NCBI GenBank assembly: GCA_022496205.1
Contig: WTXD01000006.1
Span: 434,001-498,000 of the forward strand
From: Gloeopeniophorella convolvens
Taxonomy: Eukaryota; Basidiomycota; Agaricomycetes; Russulales
Direction: 5' to 3'
Length of the DNA stretch: 64,000 nt
The notes beneath the pieces are model-generated. The model was not told where the DNA came from. It saw nothing but the letters and a program-made list of their open reading frames with translations, and did no database searches. Both the position numbers and the translations under genes were made by a program. This document shows positions 58,197 through 64,000 of the stretch, piece by piece. Numbering within the stretch: the stretch's first letter is position 1; the number at the start of each line of letters is the position of its first letter.

Positions 58197-59612
58197 GGTG
58201 GATATCCCTCTCGATGTGGACATGGACATGGACCTTGGACTTTTCACTACTTTCCCGTAGTACCGTCGCTTTCACTACGCACATCATGGACTAGCTTTCA
58301 CACAGTTGGCATTGCATACGAACTCGACTGCAATATACCATCCTTTCGCTTCACGTGCTTCGCAGGTTTCTTCCCTGCGTTTCAGTGTCATAAACCCGGT
58401 TCGGGCCAGCGCAATTCGCTCGTCCGTACCATTCCGGACGTCATGCTTGTGAAGATGACTAACGCTCAAGCGCTCACCGTGTTGATTGACAGATGCTGGG
58501 TGTTGGTGCAGTTGCCTGCATGTTGCGCAGCCACGCAGGGCTGATCACGTTGATGGTAGAATATCAGACGCACGTGTCCAACGCTGGGGCCCACTGCAGC
58601 GCCCTGGGGTGCCCCCTGTACTAATCTGCTTAGACCGGTAAATGCCAACGCCGTGCAGAAAGCTGCAGAGCCGACGAAACACGAACTTCCTGCCTGACAG
58701 CAGCCGCGATGTCGGGTCTGGCCCGGCGCTGTGGCGGACGGGAAAGGTCACGGGCAGCGCCAAGCCCCGCCTGTCCAGGAGGCGCGACAAAGGAAGGGAG
58801 CAACCCTCCTGAGTGACTGCTCAGCGAATACTGATACAGGCACGCCCCCAGGGATGTGTGGGACCCACAAAACGCGCTCCACATGATTATCACGCGCTGA
58901 GAGCGTGCGCGGGCCACGTGTGGGCACGGCATTGACTGGCACTAATGGGAAGAATGGAAGGGAGGGGTGTCCCGGGTTTCCACGATCCAAACACCGTCCT
59001 GAATGACGTCGACTTCGGTCCTTCGCCTAGCAGTCGATGATGAGGCTATGAATACAGCTGGGAATGTGGACGCGCATAGATCCTGCACTGAGCGTACGAG
59101 CTGGGAGCTGGCTCGGAAAACTGCCTGGCGGTAGAATCTGTCAAAATGCCACAGCAGCGACTAGAAACTATGAAAACCGAGAGGTAGAAGTCCAGTACTT
59201 GCTTGCATGATGCTCACTGCTTGCGCTCGCGCTTACCCGAGTTGGCAGGGGTGTACGATTTCTGGCACGTCAGAGCATATCGGGCGGACAAAGGAACGGC
59301 CGGAGCCAAGCGGAAGCAACTCGCGCAAAATGCGCGAAAGATGATCGATCCTGGCCTGCGCGAGACAGCCAGCCGCTCGGCAATCCGACATCCTGAAGAC
59401 GCCGACCCTGGCCTCGTGTCACCCGACGCGACTCTGCACTTGAAGCCTAAACGGGAGGACAATGGACGACGGGAATATTGCGCGGATAGGCGCCCTTATT
59501 CCGGGCTAAATGTCTCAGCTTAGGTTTACCTCCGGAGGTAGAAGTACAGGAAAAAAGTCGGGACCTATTAGATATGGTAAAGGAAGGGTGAGCCAAAGAT
59601 CGAGGGTAGATC
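58197..59612. other. Convergent intergenic region
   Basis: 1.4 kb between the 3' ends of the KRE9-type gene and SGF29. No gene is supportable; open frames of up to 106 codons have no motif. Confidence 0.45.
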
Positions 59613-60969
59613 TCATGGACCGGGCCATTCGACGACCTCCGTCGCGGAGACTTCGTGCTCCTGGTCATCGTCGTCCTCAAATTTCAGCTTGTAGTATGTT
59701 GCTCCAGAGTTCTGCGCCTGGTTAGGGACGTTCGGGGTGTGTAGAAGCGAGTGGGTACTCACCCGGCCTTGGGTTGGGATGTCTCTCGGGGAAGCTACGA
59801 CCTCTGCGCGGTAGAAACAGCTCGTGTCGGGGTATAATGCCATGACAGTTGCACCAGCAGGGAACTCCTGATACGCTCCGAGGTGAGCCGGATTACCCAG
59901 CGGCGCGTCCTTGTCTGGGAGAGGGATCATCGTGATGGGTGTTGACTTCAGTGATGCGATATAGCGCCTGTAAGATATCAAGTCAAGTCGCCGAGGACAA
60001 TCAACAGTGACGCCACGTACAGTGGCTTGCCGTCCTCTTGGGGTTCAATGTCCTCTACCTCATACCTGTGCACACTTTAAGCTGGTCCTCGAGGGACTGG
60101 TAGTCATCAAACACACCGATGCTTATCCTGAGCAAAGGCTCTGATTATTCGCGCCATTATCCATGTTGTATCTTCAGGAGTCGTGCCATCCGCACCCTTC
60201 GCAGGCATCGGAGGATGAAAGGCAACCATACGGCCCTCTCGGAGAGGCAGCTGCTTGAGTAGCGTATCTCGAAGTGTATCGCGTCGCGCCTTCGTCTCGC
60301 GCAGGGCGGGTATTGACGGCGGACCGACGGATCCTCGTTGAACGGGTATAGATGTACTCCGTCCGTTCGCTCCCAGTGCCGGGGTTGACGGGGCTGACGT
60401 TGTAGGGGAATGCGCACGAGGTCGCTTCAGCCGTTTCTCTGTGTCGTGCCTCAGTCGGTTGATCTCTGCTGGTGCAAAGTCAACGTGCCTTGTGGTATTG
60501 ACTCTGGTGCCTTTCGCAGAGCGACTAAGACACCCAGGCGCTCCAGTGCGTCATCAATAGCCCTGCGGACAGGGGTCGTAAAAACATGTCAACGACTGTA
60601 TGATGAGACGAGAGTGTTCTTACTTCATATCCCTATCACACTGGACCTTAACTTCGTTGAGCCCTGCGACTAATCTCTCCTTAATTGACCTGATGCTCTC
60701 AAGTCCGTCTGCAGGAAGCGCGTCGTTTACAGGCCATGTGGCGATTAGTTTGTTCACACGACCAATAGGATCCTGCGTCGTAGAGTTTGGGGCAGGGCTT
60801 GACAGAGCAGAGATAGATCCTGACGCCCGAGACCAGACTTCGATCTCTGTGAGCCCCGGGTTGAATCGAACATGTGTCAGCGCCTGACCGGTTGACACAG
60901 TCCTAGTCAAGCGTGAACCCCACCTTCTGTGGAAGCAGGTCGTTTCGAGACACCACGTCTTCGCTCCAT
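59613..60969 (-). CDS. SGF29: SAGA complex subunit SGF29 (tandem Tudor H3K4me reader)
   Basis: SGF29 binds di/trimethylated histone H3 Lys4 through a C-terminal tandem Tudor domain and anchors SAGA/ADA acetyltransferase at active promoters. Seven exons (60924..60969, 60624..60846, 60489..60562, 60117..60438, 60021..60065, 59763..59967, 59613..59717) join in frame to 339 aa. The N-terminus MERRRGVSKRPASTEEIEVW leads into a helical region (ERLGVLVALRKAPES), a Ser/Pro linker after KRLKRPRAHSP, and the Tudor part from about residue 175. That part contains EGRMVAFHPP, DTTWIMARIIRAF, RYEVEDIEPQEDG, FPAGATVMALYPDTSCFYRA and YKLKFEDDDDQEHEV, and it ends VVEWPGP. Intron 60439-60488 appears to have a GC donor (CAAG|GCACGT). 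The divergent partner is the C2H2 gene. Confidence 0.92.
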
Positions 60970-61341
60970 AGTAAGATTCCAGTGATTGTGCCTCGAGAGA
61001 GCGGATTGCTGAGTACGCCCTCTTCAAGTTGACGATGGGAGCCAGGTGCAAGCCGAGCCGATGGCCAAGAGCGGAGATACAAGGAGCTCGTCCCGGAAGC
61101 CGGTAGATTGGCGCGCCTGGTCGCGCGCGACATGGAAAGTCGGCGCGCGTTGGTGCACACAGGACGCGTCTGTCTTTCATTACCTCGCCATGCTATCTTC
61201 CTCCCCGGTCCCTTTCCAGATCTCCCTCGTCCAGATTCATCATCTGGCCAATCTTTGCTTTGCTCTGGTGGAGCCCATTCTATAAAAGACGCCTATCATG
61301 CTCTCCCCTCCCCCCTCCCATTTCCCGCCCCCACTCTTGAC
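60970..61341. promoter_or_regulatory. Divergent promoter SGF29 / C2H2 factor
   Basis: 372 bp separate the two starts. TATAAAA at 61281-61287 serves the C2H2 gene (55-61 bp before its ATG) and is followed by a C-rich leader. No TATA box faces SGF29, consistent with a housekeeping gene. Confidence 0.55.
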
Positions 61342-62792
61342 ATGTCTTACCACGCCAATACGTCCTCCCCCATCAGCGTTGAACGGGATCCCGACGCGTC
61401 TTTCAACACCCCCCGCGATCAGTTCATCTATCCCTCAATGTCTTTCAATACTGGTTACGGTAACATGACCCTCACCCGCGCTGCTGGCAGCGAGTCTACC
61501 CCCCTCTTGAAGATAACTACCCCCCAGTCGGCCTCGCCTTCCGACTTCCTTGAACCACAGGGTGTACTGTCCTCCTCCCCCATCGACGCCGGCCGTCGCA
61601 TGCAGCTTCCTTGGTTATCCTATATCCGCGATGGTTCTCAGAACGCATCCCCCTCCTCGGGCTCGTCAGAGTAAGCCCCCTTTATCGGTCTGCATAACCT
61701 GTCTTCACGCATCATCGTGTATCTCACAGCGACTATCCGCCCTCTCTCTCTCCTTCTGGCGCTGGTACCACACCCCTTGATTCGTCCCCGCCCCTGTCTT
61801 TCCACAGCGACTTCGGTTCGCCGGCTGATCCTCCTGCTGTGGACTGCTTCGAACCGATTCCTTCGTCAGGCTCTGCTGTGCACGGCCATACGACCCCTCC
61901 CCCGCAACATATCCTTGATGCAGTTCCTCTTTCCGAAATCCCTCCCGATGTGCCGTCCATTGACATGCCGTTCCGAGGACTGCAGCCATGTATTCCCAGC
62001 GCAGGCGCCAACGATGACTATGCAATGTACCAAGGGGGCTTCACAGGTTCCTCGCATTTACAAGACTCATCTGCGCTTAGGCCCATCTTCCAGGGGCTAC
62101 TCACCACCACCCCTCCCCCACCCGGAGCTTTGGGCGCAGGTCCTGTCCCCTTTTCCTTTCATTCACCTACCCCTCCTTCGCTCGTCCCGGGTCTCCGGAC
62201 CGTCCTCCCGCTTCATGCCATGTTCGGCAAACAAGCGCCCGATATTGTCATTCGCGCCAACCCCGTCGTCTCCCCTGCCGCAGAGGCTCTGGGCGCGGGC
62301 CCCGCTGCACCGTCCTCCCTAGCACCTGCCCTCACCGCGCCAGCCTCTCAAATTTCCTGCCCAGGATGTCACAAGGTCGATCTGTGGGCACGCGAGGCCG
62401 ACTTCCAACGCCACGTCAAGACCCACGACGGGCGCTACATCTGCTGCGGCGTGAAGTTGAGCACCTCCCAAGCGGCACATCTCACAAACCGCAGTGAGCT
62501 CCGCTACTTCGACGGTATCCCGTTCCTGGGAGGCTGTGGAAGAACATTTTCGAGAAAGGATGCATTTCAGCGGCATTTGGACAGGGCCAAAAAGCAGTGC
62601 GCTCAAGACGACGCGGTATGCGTCCTGAAGAAGCCCGATGGCACCTTCATAGTCGAACTGAAGAGCGCCGTCACTGAAGACAAGGCGGGTAAAGGCGAAA
62701 TAGGTAACAAGAGGAAGGTAGCGAAGAGCGGAACCGCTAGCCATGCTAGACGTTCTGGCACCCTCTCCCGCGCATCGCCGTACAAGGCTTAA
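61342..62792 (+). CDS. C2H2 zinc-finger transcription factor
   Basis: Two exons (61342..61670, 61730..62792) join in frame to 463 aa. The first 310 residues are Ser/Pro/Thr-rich and largely disordered, with repeated SP/TP sites. Finger 1 is C320-x2-C323-x14-H338-x3-H342 (CPGCHKVDLWAREADFQRH...), with a longer finger loop than the usual 12 residues. A second zinc-binding unit follows: C379 in GGCGRTFSRKDAFQRH, H392 and C400. It resembles a C2HC finger whose first Cys pair is split by an insert holding RYICCGVKLS. A basic tail (GNKRKVAKSG...HARRSG) may be a nuclear signal. The two-finger C-terminal layout is common in Agaricomycete regulators. Targets are unknown. Confidence 0.87.
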
Positions 62793-64000
62793 CTTGCGAC
62801 ACACTCACACGCTCTCTCGATTGGTACAGACTCTCGTCCGCTATCCTTTCTGTCTTGTACTCCGTGTCTTGCGATGATCTGTATCCCCACATCTACGGTT
62901 TGCCCATTATGGACTTGGTATGCTTCTGGACTATTTTCCCTCACTACTGTATCGATACGTGCGTCATGTGCCCCCATTACACTCTCATGACTATTCTTTC
63001 TCTTATTCTCCCTGTCACATATTCCTTGCTGTACCCACGATTGGTACGTCGTACGTACCTGTTATCGTCCCGTCGTCCTAACTCCCGTTCTTTGAGTGTT
63101 CCGTAGCGAACTGCAAAAAGAAAAAGAAAAAAAAAAGGTGGTTAATCCCCCTCACTGGTTTTGTGCGACGAGTGTTCTGTGAAACATATGGACAGTCTGA
63201 CCTCAGGAAGCTTGATTGATGTGTTAACTCTTACAAATCTTCTGAACGGTGCGTCAGAGTCGCGGCGTTCGTAGGCAATAGCCCCCAGCGCCGCCGGGGC
63301 CACCGCGCACTGCGGACATGATTCAATGACCGGAAATCCGGCCAAAGTACTTGTATTGCTACCCGATCGAGGGTGTTATTAGTTATCGATTATCTACTAA
63401 CACTGATTGTTCTGGCAATCCGAACAGAATTTGAGGTATCGAGTCCGAACTCCCATCGAGTGTCGGTCGTTACGGAAATCTTTATTTCAAACTCCGTGGG
63501 ATTCGCTCTGTGGACAGTGGTCAATAGTATACATACATCCAGGTCGTGAGCGCATGCACGACCAAATGAACCAGACTACCCCGTATCGGCTGCCGTGACT
63601 CGAAGGAGACAGCACAAGCTGGCACTAGGCACTCGTGACGAGAGAGGCCTCATGCGTTGTGCAAGGGCTCACGCACATGCATACTTGGCTCACAGTCCTT
63701 TATCGTGCAAAAGAACATACTTGCTAGCGATTGGAGGTCCTAATTTGGGCACTAATGCTAGCGCTGATGGCTCACTTAGCGGCGCAGCGTCCGCGGGCCG
63801 CAGCAATGCCGTGCAGACGCACCGTCGTCGAGGCTGATCTCAACTCGTAGTACGTTCGAGCATACGCGAAACCGTGGCTCTTGAAAAGACACGCACTTTA
63901 TGTACCACCGCCTCGGTGTTTCCAACGAATTCGTCCTTTTGCTGAACTGATTAGTCTGGATAGCCATCAATGAGTAGAGTGTCAATGTGGGCAAGATGCA
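62793..64000. other. Gene-free right edge
   Basis: This contains the 3' UTR of the C2H2 gene, an A-rich tract (63115-63137), and otherwise only short unlinked open frames. No gene is supportable before the window ends. Confidence 0.45.

Overview
The window is nuclear DNA of a filamentous basidiomycete, most likely an Agaricomycete and possibly a Polyporales-type wood decayer. The evidence is a GC-rich, intron-dense gene structure with most introns 48-65 nt long and many tiny exons, together with fungal families: a Zn2Cys6 regulator, a TOM22 receptor, a BZZ1 F-BAR protein, KRE9/KNH-type secreted proteins, a DUF2235 protein and a fungal cyclopropane-fatty-acid synthase. Exon structures below were rebuilt by hand from splice signals, phase consistency and conserved family motifs. 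No transcript or database search was available.

Layout. 1-3.4 kb holds no gene I can support. 3.4-13.3 kb is a compact housekeeping and regulatory block: TOM22 (-), a 13-exon Zn2Cys6 transcription factor (+), the NDUFA9-type complex I subunit (-), a small DUF2462 protein (+) and a CENP-B-type helix-turn-helix protein (-). 16.1-22.7 kb holds CAF1 deadenylase (+) and BZZ1 (-). A short secreted RlpA-like double-psi-barrel protein (+) lies at 25.7 kb. 28.5-33.3 kb is a RIF1-like gene (-) and 42-46.4 kb is its diverged paralogue (-). Between them sit a decaying tandem array of KRE9/KNH-type Ser/Thr-rich surface proteins (two intact genes and two relics, 33.9-38.4 kb) and a CFA-synthase-like methyltransferase (-). 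An intron-containing tRNA-Gln(UUG) follows at 47.0 kb. Then come another KRE9-type gene (-), a bZIP factor (-), a DUF2235/Tle1-like hydrolase (-), a fourth intact KRE9-type gene (+), the SAGA subunit SGF29 (-) and a C2H2 zinc-finger factor (+).

There is no operon logic, as expected of a eukaryote. Several neighbours are divergent and share short promoters (TOM22/Zn2Cys6, NDUFA9/DUF2462, SGF29/C2H2). The functional themes are transcription and chromatin (Zn2Cys6, CENP-B-type, bZIP, C2H2, SGF29, CAF1, RIF1), mitochondrial import and respiration (TOM22, NDUFA9), actin and endocytosis (BZZ1), lipid modification (CFA synthase), and cell-surface or secreted proteins (KRE9 family, RlpA-like).

The most unusual content is at the RNA-processing level. 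There is a candidate single-nucleotide exon and a 7-nt exon in the CFA-synthase gene, two 6-nt exons in the Zn2Cys6 gene (one encoding a zinc-ligand cysteine), four GC-AG introns, one apparent GA-AG intron and one 29-nt intron. A KRE9-type gene also has a GPI signal that is read only if a facultative intron is removed.
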